From Glacieibacterium sp964246975 (GTDB lineage: Bacteria > Pseudomonadota > Alphaproteobacteria > Sphingomonadales > Sphingomonadaceae), in contig CAXTSL010000035.1 in the NCBI GenBank assembly GCA_964246975.1, positions 1 to 27,380 of the forward strand: a DNA stretch of 27,380 nucleotides, read 5' to 3'. Position numbers and translations under genes: made by a program. Within the stretch, counting starts at the first letter, position 1. The number at the start of each line of letters is the position of its first letter. Below the pieces are notes generated by a model. That model worked only from the letters and a program-made list of their open reading frames with translations, had not been told where the DNA came from and searched no databases. This document shows positions 8,176-15,580 of this stretch, piece by piece.

Positions 8176-8724
8176 TCAGTTCCGTTCGTGGCTCAGCCGG
8201 TCGACCCAGGCGATGCCGATCGCCGACACGATGAAAATCGTGTGGATGATCGTCTGCCACATGACGCCGGTCTCGGTCACCCGCGACGCGGCGTTGCCGA
8301 GGTTCGATGCCTCGATGAAGGTTCGCAGCAGGTGGATCGACGAAATGCCGATGATCGCCATCGCCAGCTTGACCTTGAGCACGCCGGCGTTGACGTGGCT
8401 CAGCCACTCGGGCTGGTCGGGATGGTTTTCAAGTCCCAGTCGCGACACGAAGGTCTCGTAACCGCCGACGATGACCATGACGAGCAGGTTGGAAATCATC
8501 ACCACGTCGATCAAGCCGAGCACGACCAGCATGATCTGCTGCTCGCCGAAACTGTCGGCATGCGTCACGAGGTGCCAGAGTTCCTTGAGGAACAGGAACA
8601 CATAGACCGCCTGCGCGACGATCAGCCCGAGATACAGCGGCACCTGGAGCCAGCGCGACCCGAAGATGACGAGCGGCATCGGGGCGAGGCGGGCAGGCGG
8701 GGCGGATTTGGGCGGCAGGCTCAT
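8176..8724 (-). CDS. yqhA: YqhA/UPF0114 family inner-membrane protein
   Basis: A 182-residue integral membrane protein. After a short Pro/Ala-rich N-terminus come four hydrophobic segments: around VPLYLGLIVAQAVYVFLFL, MLVVLGLIDVVMISNLLVMVIVGGYETF, KLAMAIIGISSIHLLRTF and TIIHTIFIVSAIGIAWVD. The family hallmarks are IDVVMISNLLVMVIVGGYE and the KVKLAMAIIGISSIHLL block. The function is not established. ATG 8724 starts MSLPPKSAPP; the open frame further upstream is hydrophilic and lacks family similarity. It lies 60 bases upstream of the ABC exporter start on the same strand, so the two may share a transcript. It is divergent from phaZ. Confidence 0.92.
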   Translation of the reverse strand: MSLPPKSAPPARLAPMPLVIFGSRWLQVPLYLGLIVAQAVYVFLFLKELWHLVTHADSFGEQQIMLVVLGLIDVVMISNLLVMVIVGGYETFVSRLGLENHPDQPEWLSHVNAGVLKVKLAMAIIGISSIHLLRTFIEASNLGNAASRVTETGVMWQTIIHTIFIVSAIGIAWVDRLSHERN

Positions 8725-8909
8725 GCGCGCGCTATAGCGACCGGGCGTCACCTTGCGCCAGTCCGCTTCGCTGTCGTCGCAGCCCCCGGCATCGGTCGTC
8801 GCCGCCGCGCGCAACTTCACGCAAGCGTCAACGTTAGCGCTTTGTGCTGCACCTGCGTTGTGGCAAGACGTTCCCAGCCAGGCCGGGGGGCCAATCCCAA
8901 GGACATCGA

Positions 8910-10205
8910 ATGCTTTATAACGCCTATGAAATGCAGCGCGGCTGGCTCGCCGGGATGGGGGCGGCCGCGCAGACGACGAGCGAATGGCTGCTCAGCGCCG
9001 CAAACCCGATGGCCTATGTCGGCAGCAGCGCGCTGGTGGCCCGTGCGCTCGAGGTTTTCGCGCATGCCGCCGCACCGCGTGGCAAGCCCGATTTCGGGTT
9101 GTCGACCACCGAGATCGACGGCGTTGCTGTCCGCGTCACCGAGGACATCGTCGTCCGCAAGGCCTTCGGCCAGCTCAAGCACTTCGTTCGCGATGGCGGC
9201 GACCGCGCCGACCCGAGGGTCCTGATCGTCGCGCCGATGTCGGGGCATTTCGCGACTCTGCTGCGCGGCACCGTCGAGCGGCTGTTGCCCGGGCACGACG
9301 TCTACATCACCGACTGGCGCGACGCGAAATACGTCCCGCTGAGCGACGGCAGCTTCGATCTCAACGACTATATCGACTACATCATCGAGTTTCTGGAGGT
9401 CGTCGGCCCCGGCGCGCATCTCCTCGCGGTGTGCCAGCCGGCCGTCCCGGCCTATGCGACGGTCGCGTTGATGGAGGCCGCCGGCCACCCGGCGCTGCCG
9501 CGCACGCTGACCATGATGGGCGGGCCGGTCGACACGCGCAAGGCGCCGACCTCGGTCGACGACCTCGCCACCGAACGGCCCTTTGCCTGGTTCGAGCAGA
9601 ATGTCGTCGCCACGGTTCCCGCGATTTATCCGGGCGCGGGGCGCAAGGTCTATCCGGGCTTCCTCCAGCTCACCGGCTTCCTGTCGATGAACCTGGCCAA
9701 TCACATGAAGTCGCATTTCGAGATGTTCAAGCATCTCGTCGCGGGCGAGGAGGACTCGGCAGACGCGACCAAGGCGTTTTACGACGAATACCGCTCGGTC
9801 GCCGACATGACCGCCGAATTCTATCTGCAAACGATCGACGCGGTGTTCCAGCGCCAGCTCGTCGCCAAGGGCGAGTTCGAGCATCGCGGCAAGATCGCCG
9901 ACCCCGCCGCGATCCGCCGGACCGCGCTGCTGGCGATCGAGGGCGAGCGCGACGACATCTCGGGCCTCGGCCAGACCAAGGCGGCGCTCGATCTCGCGGT
10001 CAACCTGCCTGCCGACCGCAAGCGCTACTACATGGCCGAAGGCGCGGGTCACTACGGCATCTTCAACGGCAAGCGCTGGCGCGAGATGATCGCATCGGTG
10101 GTGGAACAGTTCATTCGCGCGCACGATGCGGCGGGCGTCGCGCCTGTCGTGCATCTGCCGCCGGCACCCACCAACGCTGGCGTCGGGGCGGTGGCGCACG
10201 CCTAG
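8910..10205 (+). CDS. phaZ: Intracellular polyhydroxyalkanoate depolymerase
   Basis: A 431-residue cytoplasmic enzyme that mobilises stored PHB granules. It belongs to the intracellular PhaZ family that uses a cysteine nucleophile: the box LLAVCQPAVPA places Cys175 where secreted depolymerases have Ser. The N-terminus MLYNAYEMQRGWLAGM and the blocks LIVAPMSGHFATLLRGT, DVYITDWRDA and MMGGPVDTR are typical. The charge-relay His lies in EGAGHYGIFNGKRW near the C-terminus. A ribosome-binding AAGGA (8899-8903) six bases before ATG 8910 decides the start. Its stop codon overlaps that of the convergent AraC-type gene within CCTAGG. A decayed copy of its 3' end lies about 1.2 kb further on. Confidence 0.95.
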   Translation: MLYNAYEMQRGWLAGMGAAAQTTSEWLLSAANPMAYVGSSALVARALEVFAHAAAPRGKPDFGLSTTEIDGVAVRVTEDIVVRKAFGQLKHFVRDGGDRADPRVLIVAPMSGHFATLLRGTVERLLPGHDVYITDWRDAKYVPLSDGSFDLNDYIDYIIEFLEVVGPGAHLLAVCQPAVPAYATVALMEAAGHPALPRTLTMMGGPVDTRKAPTSVDDLATERPFAWFEQNVVATVPAIYPGAGRKVYPGFLQLTGFLSMNLANHMKSHFEMFKHLVAGEEDSADATKAFYDEYRSVADMTAEFYLQTIDAVFQRQLVAKGEFEHRGKIADPAAIRRTALLAIEGERDDISGLGQTKAALDLAVNLPADRKRYYMAEGAGHYGIFNGKRWREMIASVVEQFIRAHDAAGVAPVVHLPPAPTNAGVGAVAHA

Positions 10206-11131
10206 GCAGCGTTCAAGGCGGCTGCGTTACTGTTGTCCGACCGATCCGCCGGCGAAGCTGCCGGAGGCGGCGGCAGCTTGAACGACAGCGTCACCCCCGC
10301 ACGCACCTGCGCGGCGGCGGCTTCGGCCATCAGACGGCGGGGCGCGCTGAAATAGTCGCGCGGCGTCATCGCCATGAAATCGCGGAAGTCGCGGTAGAAG
10401 TGCGCCTGATCGAAATAATCGTCGTCGAGCGAAGCACCGAGCTTGCCGCCGACCGCACTGCGAACGTGGCCCAGCGTGTCGAGAAAGCGCTGGCGGCGGA
10501 GCAGGCGCTTGGGGGCAAAGCCGAAGCCGCACAGGCACAGGCGGTGCAGCGTGCGGGGGGCGACCCCGGCCAGCGCGGCGAATGCCTCGACCGTCGCGGG
10601 CCGCTTCCGCAGCGCCGCGTCGATCGCCACGATCAACGGGTCGGCGGTCGGTCGCGCCGCAAGCAACGCCGTCAGCAGCGTCTCGAACCGCGCGATGCTC
10701 GCTGCCTCGTCGTCGCCGTCGGCAATCAGGCTCACTCGCAGCGCCGCCGGATCGGTGCCGAGGCGGTGCCCGAGCGGTTCAACGCGGTTCGCCATCGCGC
10801 TTGCGTCGCCGCCGAACACCCGGTGCCAGCCGAGCGGTGTCAGCCCGAAGCCGACGGTCTTTCCCCCACCGGTGACGATCTCGCCGTGCCGGTCGGTCGG
10901 GCCGAATAGCCCCTCGATTTGTGGCGCGGTCGAGTATTCGCCCGGCATCCGCACCAGCCAGTTGCCGCGCACCGCGAAGCGCACATTGCCCCATTCGGGA
11001 TACAGGAAATCGGTCAGCGGGCCATCGGCTTTGACGAAATAGAAAAAGGTGACGTAAGGTTGCAGGACAGGGCATGGGACTTGAACACGGACGGCGACGC
11101 TGCCGGGGTGTCCACAGCCATTGCTCGCCAT
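10202..11131 (-). CDS. AraC-family transcriptional regulator
   Basis: A 309-residue DNA-binding regulator. The N-terminal ~160 residues (VPCPVLQPYVTFFYFVKADGP onward) resemble the ligand-sensing domain of AraC proteins. The C-terminal half contains two helix-turn-helix units: VEAFAALAGVAPRTLHRL, then a second ending in the AraC signature region FDQAHFYRDFRDFMAMTPRDYF. The segment LCLCGFGFAPKRLLRRQRF links the two. It converges on phaZ with interlocked stop codons, so the two 3' ends have no spacer. Pairing with phaZ suggests, but does not show, a role in PHA turnover. ATG 11131 was used; a start slightly downstream cannot be excluded. Confidence 0.88.
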   Translation of the reverse strand: MASNGCGHPGSVAVRVQVPCPVLQPYVTFFYFVKADGPLTDFLYPEWGNVRFAVRGNWLVRMPGEYSTAPQIEGLFGPTDRHGEIVTGGGKTVGFGLTPLGWHRVFGGDASAMANRVEPLGHRLGTDPAALRVSLIADGDDEAASIARFETLLTALLAARPTADPLIVAIDAALRKRPATVEAFAALAGVAPRTLHRLCLCGFGFAPKRLLRRQRFLDTLGHVRSAVGGKLGASLDDDYFDQAHFYRDFRDFMAMTPRDYFSAPRRLMAEAAAAQVRAGVTLSFKLPPPPAASPADRSDNSNAAALNAA

Positions 11132-11193
11132 TTCCTGCTCCCACGCTACACTACAACTGCCGGATGGTGGCGGGATTTAATTTTGTGTCAACA

Positions 11194-11221
11194 TCTATAA
11201 GAAACGGGGTCGCTGTGCAAA
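11194..11221 (-). promoter_or_regulatory. Possible promoter for the AraC-type gene
   Basis: Read on the minus strand, TTTGCA (11221-11216) and TATAGA (11199-11194) are separated by 16 bases in the A/T-richest patch of this intergenic region, about 60 bases upstream of the AraC start. Both boxes are imperfect. Confidence 0.3.
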
Positions 11222-11270
11222 AAATGGCAGTCCGTTTGCCTCACCCCGCCGACTATAGGCGTGGGCTGCT

Positions 11271-11426
11271 CGGATATTCTGCGGCAAGCGCTGGCGCGAG
11301 ATGATCGCTCCAGTTGTCGAGCAATTCATCCGCCCGCACGAGTCGGCGGGCGCGGCCAGGATGGCGGTGCTGACTGCGCCAAGCGCGAGGGCCGATACGG
11401 CTGTCGATGCAGTGGCGCACGCCTGA
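11271..11426 (+). pseudogene. Decayed duplicate of the 3' end of phaZ
   Basis: The frame starting at 11274 encodes IFCGKRWREMIAPVVEQFIR and continues to VAHA then TGA. The intact phaZ ends with IFNGKRWREMIASVVEQFIR and also finishes VAHA. DNA identity is very high over GGCAAGCGCTGGCGCGAGAT and again over GTGGCGCACGCCT, with a diverged alanine-rich stretch between. About 50 codons to the stop are preserved without frameshift. Upstream of 11271 the similarity vanishes and there is no start codon or catalytic region. It is a non-functional remnant of a second phaZ-type gene or of a partial duplication. Confidence 0.85.
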
Positions 11427-11434
11427 GACGGCGG

Positions 11435-11492
11435 CTAACGCGGGTGCGAAGCCGAGCAGATTATGTCTGCGCAGCGTGGGTCTGCGCTGCAA
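11435..11492 (-). pseudogene. Possible fragment of an AraC-type gene next to the phaZ remnant
   Basis: Read on the minus strand, this stretch gives LQRRPTLRRHNLLGFAPALA. It can be matched to APRTLHRLCLCGFGFAPKRL of the AraC-type regulator with a two-codon gap: TL, R and GFAP align. Position and orientation, just past the phaZ remnant stop and convergent to it, mirror the intact phaZ-araC pair. The match is short and could be chance. Confidence 0.35.
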
Positions 11493-11593
11493 GCGCCGTG
11501 TCCGTGACGGGGATCACGCCTGCCGCAACCTCGCGCTGTACCAGTGAGCCGCGCGGACACTAACGTGCGCCAGCAATGGAAGGGCGGGCGACA

Positions 11594-12124
11594 ATGTTCG
11601 GAATTACCGGAGAATACCGCAGCGCCGACGGGAAATGCGTCGAATTCGAGGCATCCTACGGCGATCGCAAATCGGTCATTGCCGCCTTGCCAGATAGTTC
11701 AATAAAAATCATCCGCTTCTATGAGCATGGCGCACCGGGTTCGATCGGCGATGATGACGTCGATAGCCTGACAGAGATGCTTGAAGACAAAATAATGACA
11801 TACGGAGAAGTTCAGCTTCTTGGTTGCTCGACGGCTGGAGTAGAGGGGCATGCGTGGAATCCAATTGGCGGCATTGGACTATTGTCGCGGATGATCATGT
11901 ACCACGGTATCTTAAAAATGATGGGAGAGAATGAAATTGCTAGAAAATGGAGTGATAATCTGGCCGGTTCTCTAAGCCGACGTTTGCCTAACGTCGACGT
12001 CTTAGGCCTTTCGGGAATATCGTTCCCGCTTTCGAGAGTGGCGGGAAACTTCGAGCCGGGTCATCGTCCGGTCGGTCTCATGGCAGACCGCATCGTTTAT
12101 CGGAACGGCAAGCTCAAGGAATGA
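11594..12124 (+). CDS. Orphan A/T-richer gene; possible clan CD-like cysteine peptidase fold
   Basis: A 176-residue protein I cannot assign to a family. A hydrophobic strand ends in an HG pair (IKIIRFYEHGAPGS, His45) and a second ends in GC (EVQLLGCSTAG, Cys78). That hydrophobic-HG and hydrophobic-C pattern is the hallmark of clan CD (caspase/gingipain-like) peptidases and of DUF4347-type domains, so a related fold is possible; this is inference. No signal peptide is evident. Codons are clearly more A/T-rich than in all neighbours (ATA, AAA, AGA and TTA occur), which suggests recent acquisition. ATG 11594 is preferred because GGAAGGG lies upstream; ATG 11576 is the alternative. The gene stands alone between decayed fragments and the convergent uup. 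Confidence 0.75.
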   Translation: MFGITGEYRSADGKCVEFEASYGDRKSVIAALPDSSIKIIRFYEHGAPGSIGDDDVDSLTEMLEDKIMTYGEVQLLGCSTAGVEGHAWNPIGGIGLLSRMIMYHGILKMMGENEIARKWSDNLAGSLSRRLPNVDVLGLSGISFPLSRVAGNFEPGHRPVGLMADRIVYRNGKLKE

Positions 12125-12130
12125 AATTGG

Positions 12131-12160
12131 GGCCTGAACGCCTACGCAGCAAGTCAGGCC
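12131..12160. terminator. Stem-loop between the orphan gene and uup
   Basis: GGCCTGA (12131-12137) and TCAGGCC (12154-12160) form a 7-bp stem with a 16-base loop in the 29-bp convergent spacer. The right arm includes the uup stop codon. On the minus strand the stem is followed by a weakly T-rich CCAATTTCATT, so it could end uup transcription. Confidence 0.4.
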
Positions 12161-13932
12161 GCTAGTGTTTCCGCCTTTTCGCTCAACCCCAGCCACCGGT
12201 CCTCGGCGCTCGCCTTCTCGGCCCGCGCGCGCGCCGCTTCGGCGTTGAACGCATCGAATTTCTTCACGTCGCGCGCATAGAGCGCCGGGTCGGCCATCGC
12301 CGCTTCGGCACTTGCGATCGCCTTTCCGAGCGCCTCGATGCGCGCCGGAAGCTGATCGAGTTCGCGTTGTTCGATGTAAGTCAGCTTGATCAGGCGCTTC
12401 GGCGGTCCCGACGGCGCGGCGGCCTTGGGGGCGGGCGGGGGTGCCGCATCCGCCTGCCGCTTGGCCAGCCAGTCGCCATAGCCGCCGACGACGACATCGG
12501 CGCTTCCCGACCCGTCGAGCCCGACGACCATCGTCACCGTGCGGTCGAGGAAATCGCGGTCGTGGCTGACCAGCAGCACCGTGCCGCCGTAATCGTCGAT
12601 GACCTCCTGCAGCAGGTCGAGCGTCTCCAGATCGAGATCGTTGGTCGGCTCGTCGAGGATCAGCAGGTTCGAGGGTCGCGCGAACTCGCGCGCCAGGAGC
12701 AGCCGCGAGCGCTCGCCGCCCGAAAAGGTCTCGACCTTGGCATCGAGCGCATCGGGCGTGAACAGAAAGTCCTTGAGATAGCCGACAACATGCTTGCGCT
12801 CGCCCGCGACCTCGACCCAGTCGCCGCCGTCGGCGAGGATGTCGCGCACCGTCTTGCCGGGGCTGAGCAGCGCGCGCTGCTGGTCGATCAGCACGCCCTG
12901 CAGCGTCTTGGCACGACGGATGCGGCCGGTATCGGGGGCCAGCTCGCCGGTCAGCAGCTTGAGCAGCGTCGTCTTGCCCGCCCCGTTGGGGCCGATGACG
13001 CCGATGCGGTCGCCGCGCTGGACGCGCAGCGACAGGTCCTTGATGACGGCGCGGTCGCCGAAAGATTTGGTGACATGCTCGGCGTCGATAACGATCTTGG
13101 TCTTGGTGTTCTCGGCGACCACCGCGAGCTTGGCGACGCCCTGCGGCCCGGTCAGCGCCTTGCGGGTGGCGCGTAGCTCGTCGAGCTTGCCCAGCCGCCC
13201 CATGTTGCGCTTGCGCCGCGCCGTGACGCCGCGCTGTAGCCAGTGCAGCTCCTGCTTGAGCTTGGTGTCCATCTTTTCGACGTTGCGCTCCTCCTCGGCA
13301 GCGACCTGCTCGGTCCACGCCTCGAAGCCGCCGAAGCCGATCTCGGCGCGGCGCAGCGAGCCCCGGTCGAGCCACGCGCACGCCTTGGTCAGGCGCGACA
13401 GGAACATCCGGTCGTGGCTGATCGCGATGAATGCGCCGCGAAAGCGCTGGAGGTAGGTCTCGAGCCACTCGATCGCGGTGATGTCGAGATGGTTGGTCGG
13501 CTCGTCGAGCAGCAGCAGATCGGGCGACTGCGCCAGCGCGCGGCAGATCGCGGCACGGCGGCGCTCGCCCCCCGACGCCGTCGCGGCGTCGCGGTCGAGA
13601 TCGAGACCGAGCTGGTCGGCAATGCCCTCGACTTCGTAATCGAGCGGCGCGCGCGGCTCGGCGAGCGCGAAGTCGCGCAGCGTCGCGAAGCCCGCGACGC
13701 TGGGGTCCTGTTCGAGCAGCACGACGTGCATCCCGGGGCGCAGCACGCGCTTGCCCTCGTCGGGCTCGATGTCGCCCGCCAGCAGCTTGAGCAGCGTCGT
13801 CTTGCCGGCACCGTTGCGTCCGACGAGCGCGAGCCGGTCGCGCTCGCCGACAAACAAGCCGAGGTCGCGGAACAGCCACTTCGTCCCGAGGTTGCGACCG
13901 ACCGATTCGAGGGAGAGGATGGGGGCTGCCAT
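12154..13932 (-). CDS. uup: ABC-F family ATPase Uup
   Basis: A 592-residue soluble protein with two ATPase cassettes. Cassette 1 has GRNGAGKTT, SGGERRRAAICRAL and LLLLDEPTNHLD; cassette 2 has GPNGAGKTT, FSGGERSRLLLAREFA and LLILDEPTNDLD. Between them is an Arg/Lys-rich linker (RGVTARRKRNMGRL), where ABC-F proteins contact ribosome-bound tRNA. The C-terminal tail after about residue 515 (RLIKLTYIEQRELDQLPARIE, then a long charged helix) is the Uup-type coiled-coil DNA-binding domain, which separates it from the YheS-like gene at 3700. The start MAAPILSLESVG at 13932 is preferred; a further 22 in-frame codons upstream look non-conserved. It is divergent from metX. Confidence 0.93.
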   Translation of the reverse strand: MAAPILSLESVGRNLGTKWLFRDLGLFVGERDRLALVGRNGAGKTTLLKLLAGDIEPDEGKRVLRPGMHVVLLEQDPSVAGFATLRDFALAEPRAPLDYEVEGIADQLGLDLDRDAATASGGERRRAAICRALAQSPDLLLLDEPTNHLDITAIEWLETYLQRFRGAFIAISHDRMFLSRLTKACAWLDRGSLRRAEIGFGGFEAWTEQVAAEEERNVEKMDTKLKQELHWLQRGVTARRKRNMGRLGKLDELRATRKALTGPQGVAKLAVVAENTKTKIVIDAEHVTKSFGDRAVIKDLSLRVQRGDRIGVIGPNGAGKTTLLKLLTGELAPDTGRIRRAKTLQGVLIDQQRALLSPGKTVRDILADGGDWVEVAGERKHVVGYLKDFLFTPDALDAKVETFSGGERSRLLLAREFARPSNLLILDEPTNDLDLETLDLLQEVIDDYGGTVLLVSHDRDFLDRTVTMVVGLDGSGSADVVVGGYGDWLAKRQADAAPPPAPKAAAPSGPPKRLIKLTYIEQRELDQLPARIEALGKAIASAEAAMADPALYARDVKKFDAFNAEAARARAEKASAEDRWLGLSEKAETLAA

Positions 13933-14033
13933 AAGCCGCGCGCCTGTAGGGCAGCGGCGCCTGAAAGACCAGCGTGTGCCGCCGCCCGCGCGTGCCATTG
14001 CGCGCCGCCGCGCCAGCCCGTAACCGCCGCGCC

Positions 14034-15152
14034 ATGTCCTCGACCGACACCCGCTTCGGCCTCGACCGCCGCGTCACGCTGCGCGACCCGCTGCGGCTCG
14101 CGTCGGGGCAGGTGCTGGCGGGTGTCGAGGTCGCCTACGAAACCTACGGCACGCTCGACGCCGATGCCTCGAACGCTGTCCTCGTCTGCCACGCGCTGAC
14201 CGGCGACCAGCATGTCGCGAGCGTCCATCCGCGCACCGGCAAGCCCGGCTGGTGGGGGCGCATGGTCGGCACCGGACTGCCCGTCGATCCGGCGCGGCAC
14301 TTCATCGTCTGCGCCAATGTGCTGGGCGGCTGCAGCGGCACGAGCGGACCGGGCAGCGTCGACGCCGCATCGGGTGCGCGCCATGGCATGGCCTTCCCGG
14401 TCATCACCATCGGCGACATGGCGGCGGCGCAATTGGCGCTGCTCGATCATCTCGGCGTGCAAACGCTGGCGGCGGCGGTCGGCGGGTCGATGGGCGGGAT
14501 GGTCATCCTCAGCCTCGCCGCCGCGGCTCCAGAGCGTGTCCGCTCGGCGGTCGTCATCGCCAGCGCGGCGCGGCATTCGGCACAGAATATCGCGCTGCAC
14601 GAGGTCGGGCGACAGGCGATCATGGCCGATCCCAATTGGCGGGGCGGGGCCTACTACGACGATACGCCGCCGTCGGCGGGCCTCGCGGTGGCGCGCATGG
14701 CGGCGCATATCTCGTACCTCTCCGAGGAGGGGCTGACCGAGAAATTCGGTCGTCGCCTGCAGGACCGCGACGGCCTGAGCTTCGGCTTCGACGCCGACTT
14801 CCAGGTCGAGTCCTATCTGCGCCATCAGGGGATCAGCTTCGTCGAGCGCTTCGACGCCAACTCCTACCTCTACATCACCCGCGCCACCGATTATTTCGAC
14901 CTCGCCGCCCCCCACGACGGCCGCCTCGCCGATGCCTTCAAGGGTACGAAGACGCGGTTTGCGGTGATCAGCTTTACCAGCGACTGGCTGTATCCGACCG
15001 CCGAATCGCGGCGCATCGTCCGCGCCCTCAACGCGGCGGGAGCGGCAGTGAGCTTCGTCGAACTGGTCAGCCCGCACGGTCACGACGCCTTCCTGCTCGA
15101 CACGCCCGAACTCAACCGCGTCGTCGACGGCTTCCTGCGGGCGGGTGCATGA
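14034..15152 (+). CDS. metX: Homoserine O-acetyltransferase
   Basis: A 372-residue alpha/beta-hydrolase-fold enzyme that acylates homoserine with acetyl-CoA in methionine synthesis. Family blocks appear in order: LAGVEVAYETYGTLD, LVCHALTGDQH, GWWGRMVGTG, the oxyanion region NVLGGCSGTSGPGS, the nucleophile elbow VGGSMGGM (Ser152), then the catalytic Asp in FTSDWLYP and His in SPHGHDAFLLD. NVLGGC with GTSGP, rather than GSCxGSTGP, favours acetyl- over succinyl-transfer, but related enzymes can differ. ATG 14034 gives the typical short N-terminus. It is the first gene of a three-gene operon with overlapping ATGA and GTGA junctions. No riboswitch is recognisable in the ~100-base leader. Confidence 0.95.
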   Translation: MSSTDTRFGLDRRVTLRDPLRLASGQVLAGVEVAYETYGTLDADASNAVLVCHALTGDQHVASVHPRTGKPGWWGRMVGTGLPVDPARHFIVCANVLGGCSGTSGPGSVDAASGARHGMAFPVITIGDMAAAQLALLDHLGVQTLAAAVGGSMGGMVILSLAAAAPERVRSAVVIASAARHSAQNIALHEVGRQAIMADPNWRGGAYYDDTPPSAGLAVARMAAHISYLSEEGLTEKFGRRLQDRDGLSFGFDADFQVESYLRHQGISFVERFDANSYLYITRATDYFDLAAPHDGRLADAFKGTKTRFAVISFTSDWLYPTAESRRIVRALNAAGAAVSFVELVSPHGHDAFLLDTPELNRVVDGFLRAGA

Positions 15153-15580
15153 TCGAGCTGTCGGACGACAAGGCGCGGCTGCAGGTCGAGCGCATTCACG
15201 CCTGGCTGGCGTCGAGCTATTGGTCGCCCGGCATCGCGCGCGCCCTCGTCGAGCGCGCCATCGCCGGGTCGCACTGCCTCGGTGCATATCGCGACGGCGC
15301 GCAGGTCGGCTATGCGCGCATGGTCACCGACCACGCGACCTTTGCGTGGCTCGCCGATGTCTGGGTCGACGCGGGCGCGCGCGGTGCCGGGCTGGGGCGG
15401 CGCATGGTCGAATGGTTCATCGCGCATCCCGACTTTTCCGACATTCGGAGGTTCGCGCTCGTCACGCGCGACGCGCACGGCGTCTACGCGGGCGTCGGCT
15501 TCGCACCCCTGCTGCGCCCCGAGCGTTACATGGAGCGGCTGTCGCCCGATTTCGCAACGCTATTGGGCACGCCGTCGTGA
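15149..15580 (+). CDS. GNAT-family N-acetyltransferase embedded between metX and metW
   Basis: A 143-residue single-domain acetyltransferase. The acetyl-CoA pyrophosphate loop is visible in VDAGARGAGLGRRMVEWF (the Q/RxxGxG/A motif), preceded by WLADVWV (beta-4) and followed by ALVTRDAHGVYAGVGFAPL, the usual C-terminal strand and YxxxGF element. The N-terminus reads RIHAWLASSYWSPGIARALVERAIAGS, typical of a subgroup of small bacterial GNATs of unknown substrate. Its ATG overlaps the metX stop (ATGA) and its stop overlaps the metW GTG (GTGA), so the three genes are translationally coupled. That suggests a link to methionine metabolism, though the substrate cannot be read from the sequence. Confidence 0.9.
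   Translation: MIELSDDKARLQVERIHAWLASSYWSPGIARALVERAIAGSHCLGAYRDGAQVGYARMVTDHATFAWLADVWVDAGARGAGLGRRMVEWFIAHPDFSDIRRFALVTRDAHGVYAGVGFAPLLRPERYMERLSPDFATLLGTPS

Noticed and set aside
11186..11191. A perfect TTGACA on the minus strand upstream of the AraC-type gene
   Set aside because: At 17 bases spacing the -10 position reads ACCATC, so it is unlikely to be a working -35 box.
11261..11563. A 100-codon plus-strand open frame in the long intergenic region
   Set aside because: It runs in a different frame from the phaZ remnant, has no start signal and is Arg/Ala/Cys-rich without any domain.
13933..14033. A SAM-responsive riboswitch in front of metX
   Set aside because: The 100-base leader shows no recognisable SAM-II, SAM-V or S-box core; it is only GC-rich spacer.
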